Shown here piece by piece: positions 9,673-20,228 of a DNA stretch of 64,000 nt. The notes under the pieces are model-generated. The model was not told the DNA's origin, searched no databases, and saw only the letters and a program-made list of their open reading frames with translations. This DNA is from Clostridia bacterium (GTDB lineage: Bacteria; Bacillota; Clostridia; Oscillospirales; Acutalibacteraceae). The translations under genes were made by a program, and so were the position numbers. Position 1 is the stretch's first letter. Each line of letters begins with the position of its first letter. The stretch covers positions 1 to 64,000 of the forward strand of contig JAFYVN010000012.1 in assembly GCA_017549105.1 (NCBI GenBank), in the 5' to 3' direction.

Positions 9673-12600
9673 ATGAAATTAACAAAAAGGTTAGTTGCTG
9701 TTGCGTTAGCTATTCTCATGATATTCGGTTCGGTTTCGGTTGCTATGACTGCAAGCGCTGCAGATGGCACAACACTCGGAATCGCAACCAAAATCCTCAG
9801 AAACGTTAACGGAGTATGGACCGAAACATCAAAAGTAAAAGCCGGCGAAGAAGTTAAGCTTGGCGTCTATCTTGATACTGACTTCTACGCAGGTGACGGT
9901 GAAATCTTTTTATACTATGACAATACATTCTTTGAGCCAGTTTCAACAGGAAATAACAAGACTCTTACAGTCGGTGCTTCCTACGGCGCAGGATCATCAT
10001 ATGATATAAAAGGTTATTACCACATCGGTTCCGGCTCACAGGCCGCAACATATAGCCAGGCAATGGTTACAAACGGTAAAATTGACTCGGCTTACGCATC
10101 AACTCACGATCCCTTATATATCGCATTTACATTCGGAGCAACAGCACTTACTCAGAAGTTTGACGGAACAAAGCTTTTCTGTGAAGTTCCCTTCAAAGTA
10201 AAGGCTGCTCCCGCATCAACAACAGGTCTTGTTGAAGCTAAAGAAGAAACAGCTTGTTCTCCCGAGTTCAGACGAGGCAGAATCAACGTTTCAAAGGGCG
10301 GCGAAGGTGTTATCCCCAGTAACGCAGACAACATGTGGAACTGGAAAGCCACCCTCGATTTCAACGCAGAACCCGTTTCTCTTTACACAAACTTTGCATC
10401 GGTTACATTCGATGCAAACAGCGGTAAGTTTGAAGTAGCATCATCAAAATATGCTACAAGCCTCTATTCAGAAGGCGAAGCAGGCGAGAAACTTGAAAAC
10501 CTCATCGGTAAGGATGCTTCCGGTAAGGCATATGTAGTTGAAACTTTTGCAGAACCCACCAGAGACGGCTATAATTTCGTTGGCTGGAAGGTTTCAGGTG
10601 CAGATGATTCAACTGCAACAAAGATTAATCTTTATCCTGCTGAAGATACAACATATGTTGCTGTTTGGGAAAAGGAAGATCTCAGCGCAGCTGACAATCT
10701 TACTTTCAGAACAGAAATCCACAGACTTGACGAAAATGGCGAATGGGTTAAGACCGATAAGGTTATGCCCGGTGAAACAGTCAAAGCAAGACTTTTCATA
10801 GACACTGAATACAATGCCGGTAACGGTGAAATCATCATGTTCTATGATGGTGATTTCTTTGAAGACTCATACGACTACGATGCAGTTGAGGACCTTGTCC
10901 TTAATCAGAACGGTGCTCCCGGAGCTTACGGTCTGACAGGTCATATGTATAAGCCTTCATACCTTAACACAACAATTGCAGATCTTATTGACTGCGGATA
11001 TATCGATGTTAAGTATCTCAACGATCATCCCGCACTCGTTGCAGCTTATGAATTCCCCGTTGGTGCAGAATGTCAGGTTATCAGCGGTGACGAATGGTTC
11101 CTCGAATTCGAACTTAAGGTTAAGGATTCAGAGAAGCTTGCTGACACAACCGGTGATTTCTACATCCTTGACAAAACAGTTGCTAACACAACTGACGGTA
11201 TGTGGGCATTCGTTAGCATTCCCAAGGAAGCTGAAAACAGCAGCTACGCAATGGATGCTGATTCAATGTTCCTCTGGGATGCAGATGTTACAATCGAAAG
11301 CAACCCCGTAAGCATTTACAATACCATCAGATTTGATGCAAACGGTGGTGAATTCGATGCAGAAAACACTGAAACTTACACAATCGACGGCACTGTAGGT
11401 GCAAAGGTTGATTACTCAACAATTCCCGAAGTTACAAAAGAAGGCTACACATTCTTTGGTTGGATTGACGCATCAGACGACACTCCCACTCTTGAAGAAG
11501 CTAAGACAGCAGAACAGCTTGCTGCAGACGAAAAGACTGCAACAATGACCCACAATTCAATCATTGAGGGTTCAGATCCCGCTGCTGCTATCATCTATAA
11601 TGCTTTCTGGGTAAGCAATGTTAACATTACATTTGCTGTTATCAATCCCGAAACAGGTGCAGTTGAAGAAATCAAAACCAGCAACGTAGCTTCAGGCGAT
11701 CCTCTCGAGGCTCCCGAAGTTCCCGCACTCGACGGTTACCGTTTCATCGGCTGGACAGATGAATATAAGGACGGTAAGATCGGCGCTACCAAGCCTCTTC
11801 CCGAAACTTATCCTTCCGTAAGCACAACTTACTATGCAGTTTACAGTGCTCACCAGTATACCGTAAACTACTATGTAATCGACGCTGACGATGAACCCGT
11901 AATGGATAACTTCAAGCTTGTTGCTCAGGCAAAGACTGAGTACGGCGCAGTTATCGCTGCAACACCTCATACCTACACAGTTCCTGAAGGCTATGTTCTT
12001 TCAGCAGCATATGACGAGGTTCTTTACGGCGAAGAAGTTATGTTCATCGAAGCAGGTAAGTTTGTAGCAGGCACAACAATGCCCGCAAGCGAATACAACC
12101 TCTACTTCAAGATTGAAAGAGCAGAGTTTGACGCAATCTTCAATGCAAACGGCGGTGCTTGGGCAGACGGCGAAACCACCAAGACAGTCAAGGCTGTATT
12201 TGATGAAGAAATCGTAGCTCCCGAAGCTCCCGTATATGAAGGTTATGTATTTGCAGGTTGGGAACCCGATGTAACAATTATGGACGAAGAAGGTAAGAAC
12301 TTCAACGCAACATGGACTCCCGAAACATTCACCGCAACATATCATATCGACAGCGAAAGCTATCCCTATCATGTTGAATTCGGCGATGAAATGGAATCAC
12401 CTGCAGATCCCTACAAGGTAGGCTATAACTTCCTTGGTTGGGCAGAAGAAGAAGGTTCAACAGCTGTTGTTGTTCTTCCCGCAACAATGCCCGCTAAGAA
12501 CGTAGATTACTACGCAGTATTCGAAGCTATCGAATATACAATTACATTCGCTAACACAGGCGACACAGAGATGGATGCAATCACTCTTCCCTACGGAACA

Positions 12601-15600
12601 GAGATTGGTGAAATCGCAGAACCCACAAAGACAGGTTACACATTCGCAGGCTGGAATTGGACCAAGGCAGCAGACAGCTCCGCTGTTGACGCTCCCGCAA
12701 CAATGCCCGCATACGACACAGTAGCAACCGCTGAGTGGACTATCAACCAGTACACAGTAACATGGATTGTTGACGGCAACGAAACCGTTAAAACCTATGA
12801 TTACCTTGCACCTGTTGATAAGGCAGAAGATCCCGTGAAGACAGGCTATACCTTCGAGGGTTGGGCTCCCGAGTTCCCCGCAGACGGTCTTGCAATGCCT
12901 GCTGAAGATCTCACTTACACAGCAGTATTTACTGCTAACACCTATGATGCAGTATTCAATACTGTAGCTGATGGCGAAACTCACGACGGTGCATTTGCAG
13001 ACGGCGCAACTTCACTTGCTGTTCCCACAGTATTCGGTGAAGAAATCGTTGCTCCCGCAGAAGAGCCCGTAAGAACAGGTTACACATTCGCAGGTTGGGA
13101 TCCCATCGTCGGTTCAATGGACGAAGAGGGCAAGACATACACAGCAGTATGGACTCCCAACGCAAACACCGAGTACACAGTTGAGTTCTGGTCAATGCTC
13201 ACAACAGGTGAGTATGAGCTTACAGATACTCAGTACTTTACAGGTGAATCAGATTCAGTTATCAAGCTTGTTGTAAGTGCTCCCAAGAACTACACAATCA
13301 ACAAGGATGAAAGCACATATGATAACGATGTAACAATCGCTCCCGACGGTTCAACAGTTGTTACTGTTTACTTTGACTTACCTCTCTTCACCATCACATT
13401 CGTTGGTAACGAAGGTACAGTTGACGGTGAACCCGAAGTTTCAAGCGAACTCCGTTACGGTGCACAGGTATCAGTTCCCGCAACTGAAAGAGAAGGCTAC
13501 ACATTCAAGGGCTGGTTTGATGCAGCTGAAGGCGGCAACGCTCTCGACGTAAATCTTACAGCAATTGAACCCGTAACTTACTATGCACAGTGGGAAATCA
13601 ACCAGTACACAATCACCTTCGATACCGTAGGCGGTACTGAAATTCCTGCTAAGACTCAGGATTACGGCACAGCAGTTGAAGCTCCCGCAGATCCCGAAAA
13701 GCTCGGTCACACCTTCGCAGGTTGGGATGTAGCAGTTCCCACAACAATGCCCGCAGAAGATATGACAATCACAGCTCAGTGGACTGTTAACAGCTACGAC
13801 GCTATCTTTAACGCAGGCGAAGGCGCATTTGCTGACGGTTCTGCAACAGCAACAACAGAAGACGTAGTATTCGGCGAAGAAATCACAGCTCCCGCTGAGA
13901 ATCCCTCAAGAGAAGGCTACGACTTCATCGGTTGGTCAACAGACGGCGAAACAGTTCTTACTCCCGTAGGTATTATGGATGCTGAAGGCAAGAAATTTAA
14001 GGCTGTTTGGGAAATCAACCAGTACACAATCACATTCGCTGATACAGGTGATACAGTAATCGCTCCCATCACTCAGGATTATGCAACAGCAGTTACTGCT
14101 CCTGCAGATCCCGAGAAGGAAGGTTACACCTTCACAGGTTGGGATGCAGCAGTTCCCGCAATAATGCCTGCAGAAGATATCACAATCACTGCACAGTGGA
14201 CTGTTAATCAGTATGATGCAACATTCGATGCAGGCGAAGATGCTGTATTCGAATCAACAGGTGAAACAGCTGTAACTAATCCCGTAGATTACAACAGCGA
14301 TATCACCACTCCCGACGAAGAGCCCACAAAGACCGGTTATACATTCGCAGGTTGGAAGGATGAAGACGGCAACATCATCCCCGCAGGCTCAGACGCAGGT
14401 AAGATGGATGCTGACGGTGAAACATTCACAGCTGAATGGACTCCCAACACTGATACAGAGTATAAGGTAGTTGTAAACTACACAGACGCTCAGACCGGTG
14501 CACAGGCAGTAGAATACCTATACTACGGCACAACAGATAACGCTATCGTTATCGTTGAAGCAACTCCCGATCCCGCAGCAGAAAACACAGAATACGTTGT
14601 TATGAGCGATCTTGCAGTCAAGGGCTATGTTCTTGATGAAGAAGCAGAAAATCAGCTTACAGGCGTTGTTGCTGCTGACGGTTCAACAGTTCTCAATCTC
14701 TACTACAAGGCAACCAAGGTTACTGCAACATTCGATGCAGGCGAGGGTGCATACTATGATGCAACAACATCAAAGACTGTAGAAATTGATTACAACTCAC
14801 TTGCAGCTCCCGTAGCTCCCGCAGGTTATGACGCTCCCACAAGAGAAGGTTACACCTTCGGCGGCTGGCAGGGTCTCAATGATTCAACAAGACTCCAGGC
14901 TGACAGAACATTCACAGCTATCTGGAATGCAAATCAGTATACCCTCACTTGGGACCTCAACGGTGCCGATGTTGATGGCGGAGAATTTGTACAGACTGAT
15001 GATTACAAGGCTCTTGTAAACAAGCAGACTTATGAAGTAAGAGAAGGTTATACCTTCGCAGGTTGGGTAGATGAAAACGGTGCAGAAGTAACTGTTCCCG
15101 ATACTATCCCCGCTAAGGATCTTACAATCATCGCAACATATGATGTTAACAGCTATGACATCGTATGGAATGACGGCACAAAGACAACAACCGAAACAAA
15201 GGAATACGGTTCAGCAATCGTTGAACCCGCTTATGAACCCGCTAAGGAAGGCTACACCTTCAACGGTTGGGCAACTGCAGACGGCAAGACTCCTGCAGAC
15301 GTAGCAACAGTTCCCGTAGACGGTGTTGAATTTGCAGCACAGTGGACAAAGAACAGCTACACTGTTAACTACTTTGTCAAGAATCCCACAACAGGTGAAT
15401 TTGATGCCGTTGCAACAGCAACAGTTGCTTACGGTGATCCTATTTCAACAGCACTTGTTGGTATATCGGTTGAAGACGGTTATTCACTTGTAGAAATCGC
15501 TTACACAGATACAGGTCTCACCGCTCCTCTTGCAGCCGGTGCAACAATGCCCGCAAACAACGTTAACCTTTACTACGACGTAATTGCAAACGAATATAAT

Positions 15601-18600
15601 GCAGTATTCAATGCAAACGGCGGCGCATGGGCTGACGGCGATACATCAAAGACAGTTGTAACTGCTTACAAGGAAGCTATCGAAGCTCCTGTTGCTCCTT
15701 CACTTGAAGGCAATGAGTTTGCAGGTTGGGCTCCCGCAGTCGGCACTATGGACGAATTCGGCAAGACCTTCGTTGCTCAGTGGACTCCCAAGACTTATAA
15801 GGCAACTTATAAGGCAAACGGCGGTGTTTGGGGCGAAGGCGAAGCAATCGAAACAACTCAGGTATTTGATGTTGTTTACGGTGCAGCAGTAACAGCTCCC
15901 ACAGCTGATCCCACAAGAGTAGGTTATACCTTCAAGGGTTGGGATAAGGCAGCTCCCGCAGCAATGCCTGCAGAAGATCTCGTCTTCACAGCTAAGTGGG
16001 AAATCAACAAGCACACAATCACCTTCAAGGATGGCGACAAGACAGTCGGCACCTTAACAGGTGACTACGGCACAGCTGTAACAGCTCCCGCAGATCCCAC
16101 TAAGGAAGGCTACACCTTCACAGGCTGGGATGCAAACGTTCCCGCAACAATGCCCGATGAAGATGTAACAATCAACGCAACATGGGAAATCAACAAGTAC
16201 GATGTAATCTGGAACGTTGACGGTGTAACAACAATCGTTAAGGATGTTCCTTACGGCGAAACAATCAAGAAGGCAACCGATCCCGAAAAGACCGGCTATA
16301 CCTTCAAGGGTTGGAACGGTTACGAAGCCGGCATGACAATGCCTGCTAAGGACGTAGAGTTTGTAGCAGTATTTGAAGCTAAGGAATACACCGTAACATT
16401 TGATGCAAACGACGGTGCTTGGGATAACGGCGACAAAACAAAGACCGTTACCGCTAAGTACGGCGATCCTCTTGAGGCTCCCGTAGCTCCCTCAAGAACA
16501 GGTTACACATTCCAGACATGGTCACCCTCAGTTCCCACAACAATGCCTGCTGAAAACGCAACATATAAGGCAATCTGGGCAACTGCAGGTAAGGTTGACT
16601 ACGCAGTTGAAACCTACTATATGAACACTGTAGGCACATACGAAGATGTTACTCCCGTTGTAACAGGCGGTACAGCAACAATCGACGCATACGTCAAGCT
16701 CGCTGTTGACGAGGCTCCCGAAGGCTTCAAGTTCGACACAGCAGCTGCTAACTACATCGAAGGTGTTGTAGCAGGCGACGGCTCAACAGTATTCAAGGTT
16801 TACTACGCAAGAAACACTTACACAATCAAGTTCGTTGGTAACGAAGGCACAATCAACGGTAATCCCGAACAGAGTGCAACATATTACTACGGCACAGCGG
16901 TTGTTGCTCCCGCAGCAGTAAGAACCGGTTACGATTTCATCGGCTGGTCAACAACAGCAGATGGCGAAGTAGTTGCAGTTGAAGCAACAGCTCTCGCAGA
17001 TGCAACTTACTACGCACAGTGGGATGAAGCAATCTACACAGCAACCTTCAAGGCTCTTCCCGGTGCATTCGAAGACGGCGAAACAACAGTAACCGTTGAA
17101 TATGCATACGGTGAAGAAATCGCAAAGGCTGCAACACCCGTACGCGAAGGCTATGATTTCGTAGAGTGGGCAGGTTACACAGACGGCATGACAATCGGTG
17201 CTGAAGATGTAGCATTCACCGCAGTATGGGCTCCCAAGTCATACAACGCAGTATTCTATACTGACAACACAATGACTGAAACTCATGAAACAAAGACTGC
17301 AAACTATACCGAAAACTACAATGTTGCAACCGATCCCACAAAGACAGGTTACACATTCGACGGTTGGTATGACGCAGCAACCAATAAGCCTGCAGGTCTT
17401 CCCGCAGCAGGTGAAATCGTTACTATGCCTCTCGGCGGTGCTGAGTACTACGCAACCTGGACTGTAAATAAGGTCAACCTTGTTTACCGTGCAAACGGCG
17501 GTACATTTGAAGACGGCACAGCTAATAAGACATATCCCGTTGATTTCGGAACACCCAAGGCTGATATGCCCGCTCCCGCAGAACCCACAAGAGAAGGCTA
17601 CAGCTTCAACGGCTACACCCCCGCACTTCCCGAAACAATGCCTGCAACTCAGCTTAACCTTGTTGCACAGTGGACTCCCAATGAATATGATGTAACCTTC
17701 GATGCAGGTGAAGGCGTATTCACTCAGGGTACTGAAGATACTTCAGACGACGTTCCCACATTCACAGATAAGGTTATCTATGAAGAGCAGCCCGTATACG
17801 TTCCCGATGAAGTACCCGTAAGAGACGGTTACGAATTCGGCGGTTGGGAAGATGAAGACGGCAACGTTTACAATCCCGGCGATGAAATCCCGATGACAGC
17901 AGGCGACGTTAAGCTTGACGCTATCTGGACTGCTAAGGAAGATACAGCTTACACAGTTAACCACATCTACATGGATGTAAACGGTACTTATGATGATGCA
18001 GAAATCATAACTCAATATCTCACAGCAGAAACAGATTCAACTGTAACTGCAGTTCAGATGGATAAGGATAACTTCACATTCGATGCAGCAGCATCAACAG
18101 TTGAAGGTATCGTTACCGCAGACGGCGCTCTTGTTCTTAACCTCTACTATGTAAGAGAAAAGAACACCTTCACAACATATGATGAAGACGGCAACGTTGT
18201 AAGCGCAGAAGAAGTTTACTTTGATGCTCCTCTCAGCGTTGAAGATCCCACCAAGGAAGGCTACACCTTCGCAGGCTGGACAGATGCTGAAGGCAACCCC
18301 ATAACAGTTCCCGCAACAATGCCCGGCGATAAGCTTGACATTTACGAGAGCTGGACACTTAACAGCTACAATGTAACATTCGATGCTAACACCGGCGCAT
18401 GGGCAGACGGTGAAACAGTCAAGACTGTTGCAACAAAATACGGCGAAGCAATCGTTGCTCCCGCAGAAAAACCCGTTAAGGCTGGTTATAACTTCCTCGG
18501 CTGGTTCGACGCTAAGGAAAACGGTTACTCAGTTGATACTTACACATCAATGCCCGAACTTGCAGACGGCGAAACAATCACCTTCTATGCAAGATGGGAA

Positions 18601-20121
18601 GCTAAGAAGAATGAATACACAATTCATATCTTTGAAATGCAGCCCAATGGCGAATGGCCTGAAGAACCCACTTCAATGGTAATCAACAACGCTCTTGTTG
18701 GTGAAACTGTTGCAGCTAACATCAAGGTTCCCGCAGGCTTCACACTCAACACAACAAAGAGTGTACTTGAAGGTGTAGTTCCCGAAACAGGCGAGCTTGT
18801 TCTTGAGGTTTACCTCGAAAGAGCACCTCATACATTCACCGCTATTGTTGACGGCGTAGCACTTGTTGACGGCGTAGAGTATTACTATGACGAAACAGTC
18901 AAGGCTATCGAAACTCCTGTTAAGGACGGCTACACATTCGCAGGCTGGACCGCAACAGCTCCCGGCGGCATCATCGAAGACGGCGCAGTTGCTGATGCAT
19001 CATATCCCGCAAGAATGCCCAACAACAGTGTGACAATCTACGGCGTATGGTCAACAAACAGCTACAACGCAATCTTCAACGCAGGTGACGGTAAGTTCGA
19101 AAGCACCGGACTTCCCACAGAAACAGTTCCCGTAACATTCGGCGGCACAATCACTGCTCCCGCAGAAGTTCCCGTTCAGGAAGGCTTCGAGTTCGGCGGT
19201 TGGAAAGCTGAAGACGGCACAGTATATCAGCCCGGCGAAGAAATTGCAGATGCAATGACAAGCGCAGGTGCAACATTCGAAGCAGTATGGAACAAGTCAA
19301 TCTTCACCGTAACATTCTATGGCTATGAAGAACTCACAGAGTCACCCTACAAGTCAGAAAATGCTACTAAGGTTCTTGATGCAAAGACATACGATTACGA
19401 TGTTGCAATCGAATTCCCCGCAGCTCCCACAAACATCGATGCTCAGTACTATACCTTCCTCGGTTGGTCAAAGACTGAAGGCGGCGCAGTAATGTCCGAC
19501 GCAGAGCTTTACAACCAGAAGATGCCCGCTGAGGATACTGCATACTACGCAGTTTACGAACGCGTTAAGGTTATGCTTATCCCCAACAGCGATGCAAACT
19601 ACTGGGTAGCAAACGATAAGACCTGCACAACCGTTATCGACAGAACTGGCGACAACTGGTATGTATACGGTCTTACCGAAAAGATGCTTACTGAAACACC
19701 CGTAGAAAAGAAGAGCCTCACAACTTATGTTGATGTACAGGGCGACGGTTACTATGAGGTTGTTGATTTCAAGGCTAAGGAAGATCAGGTAGGTACCGGT
19801 ACCGTAATCAACGTATATGATAATGTAACAGGTGAACTTGTTGAAACCTTCACAATTATCATCTTCGGCGATATCAACGGTGACGGCGGTATCACAAACA
19901 CTGACTATACACTTGCATTCGCTGAGAACGACGGTTCAACAAGCTGGAGCGCATCTTACTCAGACGAATATTGCCACTACAAGGCAATGGCAGTTAATAT
20001 CAGCGGCGATAACGTATTCAGCGCAAACGACGCAACACTTATCAACTACTATGTTCTTGGTAAGGTAGATATTGACCAGGCTGCAGGTTGTGTAACAGAT
20101 CCTCCCTCAGCAGTCGGCTGA
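9673..20121 (+). CDS. Giant secreted InlB-repeat protein (3482 aa) with dockerin-like C-terminus
   Basis: The largest gene of the window. It has a Sec signal peptide (MKLTKR, hydrophobic core, ending ASA-AD near residue 30) and a strong ribosome-binding site, AAGGAGG. Two homologous beta-rich modules follow, at about 35-250 and 345-560, each with a [KM]-x-G-E-x-V-K strand and an x-G-E-I-x-x-[FY]-Y-D motif that resembles cohesin-like sandwiches (inference). About 31 InlB B-repeat/Flg_new units by eye then run to about residue 3290, with several MucBP-like spacers. Residues 3300-3398 are the module shared with the two upstream paralogues and 3399-3482 carry the dockerin-like loops (D-I-N-G-D-G...D and N-I-S-G-D...D). 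There is no LPXTG anchor. Codon use is strongly biased (AAG, CCC, GCA). Surface or secreted structural role inferred. Confidence 0.88.
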   Translation: MKLTKRLVAVALAILMIFGSVSVAMTASAADGTTLGIATKILRNVNGVWTETSKVKAGEEVKLGVYLDTDFYAGDGEIFLYYDNTFFEPVSTGNNKTLTVGASYGAGSSYDIKGYYHIGSGSQAATYSQAMVTNGKIDSAYASTHDPLYIAFTFGATALTQKFDGTKLFCEVPFKVKAAPASTTGLVEAKEETACSPEFRRGRINVSKGGEGVIPSNADNMWNWKATLDFNAEPVSLYTNFASVTFDANSGKFEVASSKYATSLYSEGEAGEKLENLIGKDASGKAYVVETFAEPTRDGYNFVGWKVSGADDSTATKINLYPAEDTTYVAVWEKEDLSAADNLTFRTEIHRLDENGEWVKTDKVMPGETVKARLFIDTEYNAGNGEIIMFYDGDFFEDSYDYDAVEDLVLNQNGAPGAYGLTGHMYKPSYLNTTIADLIDCGYIDVKYLNDHPALVAAYEFPVGAECQVISGDEWFLEFELKVKDSEKLADTTGDFYILDKTVANTTDGMWAFVSIPKEAENSSYAMDADSMFLWDADVTIESNPVSIYNTIRFDANGGEFDAENTETYTIDGTVGAKVDYSTIPEVTKEGYTFFGWIDASDDTPTLEEAKTAEQLAADEKTATMTHNSIIEGSDPAAAIIYNAFWVSNVNITFAVINPETGAVEEIKTSNVASGDPLEAPEVPALDGYRFIGWTDEYKDGKIGATKPLPETYPSVSTTYYAVYSAHQYTVNYYVIDADDEPVMDNFKLVAQAKTEYGAVIAATPHTYTVPEGYVLSAAYDEVLYGEEVMFIEAGKFVAGTTMPASEYNLYFKIERAEFDAIFNANGGAWADGETTKTVKAVFDEEIVAPEAPVYEGYVFAGWEPDVTIMDEEGKNFNATWTPETFTATYHIDSESYPYHVEFGDEMESPADPYKVGYNFLGWAEEEGSTAVVVLPATMPAKNVDYYAVFEAIEYTITFANTGDTEMDAITLPYGTEIGEIAEPTKTGYTFAGWNWTKAADSSAVDAPATMPAYDTVATAEWTINQYTVTWIVDGNETVKTYDYLAPVDKAEDPVKTGYTFEGWAPEFPADGLAMPAEDLTYTAVFTANTYDAVFNTVADGETHDGAFADGATSLAVPTVFGEEIVAPAEEPVRTGYTFAGWDPIVGSMDEEGKTYTAVWTPNANTEYTVEFWSMLTTGEYELTDTQYFTGESDSVIKLVVSAPKNYTINKDESTYDNDVTIAPDGSTVVTVYFDLPLFTITFVGNEGTVDGEPEVSSELRYGAQVSVPATEREGYTFKGWFDAAEGGNALDVNLTAIEPVTYYAQWEINQYTITFDTVGGTEIPAKTQDYGTAVEAPADPEKLGHTFAGWDVAVPTTMPAEDMTITAQWTVNSYDAIFNAGEGAFADGSATATTEDVVFGEEITAPAENPSREGYDFIGWSTDGETVLTPVGIMDAEGKKFKAVWEINQYTITFADTGDTVIAPITQDYATAVTAPADPEKEGYTFTGWDAAVPAIMPAEDITITAQWTVNQYDATFDAGEDAVFESTGETAVTNPVDYNSDITTPDEEPTKTGYTFAGWKDEDGNIIPAGSDAGKMDADGETFTAEWTPNTDTEYKVVVNYTDAQTGAQAVEYLYYGTTDNAIVIVEATPDPAAENTEYVVMSDLAVKGYVLDEEAENQLTGVVAADGSTVLNLYYKATKVTATFDAGEGAYYDATTSKTVEIDYNSLAAPVAPAGYDAPTREGYTFGGWQGLNDSTRLQADRTFTAIWNANQYTLTWDLNGADVDGGEFVQTDDYKALVNKQTYEVREGYTFAGWVDENGAEVTVPDTIPAKDLTIIATYDVNSYDIVWNDGTKTTTETKEYGSAIVEPAYEPAKEGYTFNGWATADGKTPADVATVPVDGVEFAAQWTKNSYTVNYFVKNPTTGEFDAVATATVAYGDPISTALVGISVEDGYSLVEIAYTDTGLTAPLAAGATMPANNVNLYYDVIANEYNAVFNANGGAWADGDTSKTVVTAYKEAIEAPVAPSLEGNEFAGWAPAVGTMDEFGKTFVAQWTPKTYKATYKANGGVWGEGEAIETTQVFDVVYGAAVTAPTADPTRVGYTFKGWDKAAPAAMPAEDLVFTAKWEINKHTITFKDGDKTVGTLTGDYGTAVTAPADPTKEGYTFTGWDANVPATMPDEDVTINATWEINKYDVIWNVDGVTTIVKDVPYGETIKKATDPEKTGYTFKGWNGYEAGMTMPAKDVEFVAVFEAKEYTVTFDANDGAWDNGDKTKTVTAKYGDPLEAPVAPSRTGYTFQTWSPSVPTTMPAENATYKAIWATAGKVDYAVETYYMNTVGTYEDVTPVVTGGTATIDAYVKLAVDEAPEGFKFDTAAANYIEGVVAGDGSTVFKVYYARNTYTIKFVGNEGTINGNPEQSATYYYGTAVVAPAAVRTGYDFIGWSTTADGEVVAVEATALADATYYAQWDEAIYTATFKALPGAFEDGETTVTVEYAYGEEIAKAATPVREGYDFVEWAGYTDGMTIGAEDVAFTAVWAPKSYNAVFYTDNTMTETHETKTANYTENYNVATDPTKTGYTFDGWYDAATNKPAGLPAAGEIVTMPLGGAEYYATWTVNKVNLVYRANGGTFEDGTANKTYPVDFGTPKADMPAPAEPTREGYSFNGYTPALPETMPATQLNLVAQWTPNEYDVTFDAGEGVFTQGTEDTSDDVPTFTDKVIYEEQPVYVPDEVPVRDGYEFGGWEDEDGNVYNPGDEIPMTAGDVKLDAIWTAKEDTAYTVNHIYMDVNGTYDDAEIITQYLTAETDSTVTAVQMDKDNFTFDAAASTVEGIVTADGALVLNLYYVREKNTFTTYDEDGNVVSAEEVYFDAPLSVEDPTKEGYTFAGWTDAEGNPITVPATMPGDKLDIYESWTLNSYNVTFDANTGAWADGETVKTVATKYGEAIVAPAEKPVKAGYNFLGWFDAKENGYSVDTYTSMPELADGETITFYARWEAKKNEYTIHIFEMQPNGEWPEEPTSMVINNALVGETVAANIKVPAGFTLNTTKSVLEGVVPETGELVLEVYLERAPHTFTAIVDGVALVDGVEYYYDETVKAIETPVKDGYTFAGWTATAPGGIIEDGAVADASYPARMPNNSVTIYGVWSTNSYNAIFNAGDGKFESTGLPTETVPVTFGGTITAPAEVPVQEGFEFGGWKAEDGTVYQPGEEIADAMTSAGATFEAVWNKSIFTVTFYGYEELTESPYKSENATKVLDAKTYDYDVAIEFPAAPTNIDAQYYTFLGWSKTEGGAVMSDAELYNQKMPAEDTAYYAVYERVKVMLIPNSDANYWVANDKTCTTVIDRTGDNWYVYGLTEKMLTETPVEKKSLTTYVDVQGDGYYEVVDFKAKEDQVGTGTVINVYDNVTGELVETFTIIIFGDINGDGGITNTDYTLAFAENDGSTSWSASYSDEYCHYKAMAVNISGDNVFSANDATLINYYVLGKVDIDQAAGCVTDPPSAVG

Positions 20122-20129
20122 TAAAAAAC

Positions 20130-20169
20130 AAAAAGGGCCCTCGGCGAAAGCCGGGGGCCTTTCTTTTTC
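20130..20169 (+). terminator. Intrinsic terminator of the giant-gene cluster
   Basis: A GC-rich stem (AAAGGGCCCTCGGC with GCCGGGGGCCTTT, GAAA loop) begins about 10 bases after the stop codon and is followed by CTTTTT. Unlike the two earlier spacers of the cluster this one has a T-run, so it is a true end of transcription. Confidence 0.9.
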
Positions 20170-20209
20170 AAAAAAACAGTCCTTTTGAAGTAATGTTCAA
20201 AAGGACTGT
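20170..20209 (-). terminator. Intrinsic terminator of the GH89 gene
   Basis: A perfect 14-bp inverted repeat (20176-20189 with 20196-20209, 6-base loop). Read on the minus strand it is followed by a run of seven T (complement of 20169-20175), fitting termination of the leftward GH89 gene. Confidence 0.88.
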
Positions 20210-20228
20210 AATGTTATATGTTTGGTTG

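Noticed and set aside
12457..12984. Long Cys-rich antisense open frame (175 codons) and similar ones within the giant genes
   Set aside because: They arise because the strongly biased codons of the plus-strand repeats leave few stops on the opposite strand; no ribosome-binding sites or family features.
1..20121. Sortase anchoring of the giant proteins
   Set aside because: No LPXTG-like motif, hydrophobic helix or basic tail at any of the three C-termini; all end in dockerin-like loops.
2266..20121. CRISPR array or tandem DNA satellite
   Set aside because: The repetition is in-frame coding repeats of about 65-80 codons with divergent sequence, not short direct repeats with unique spacers.
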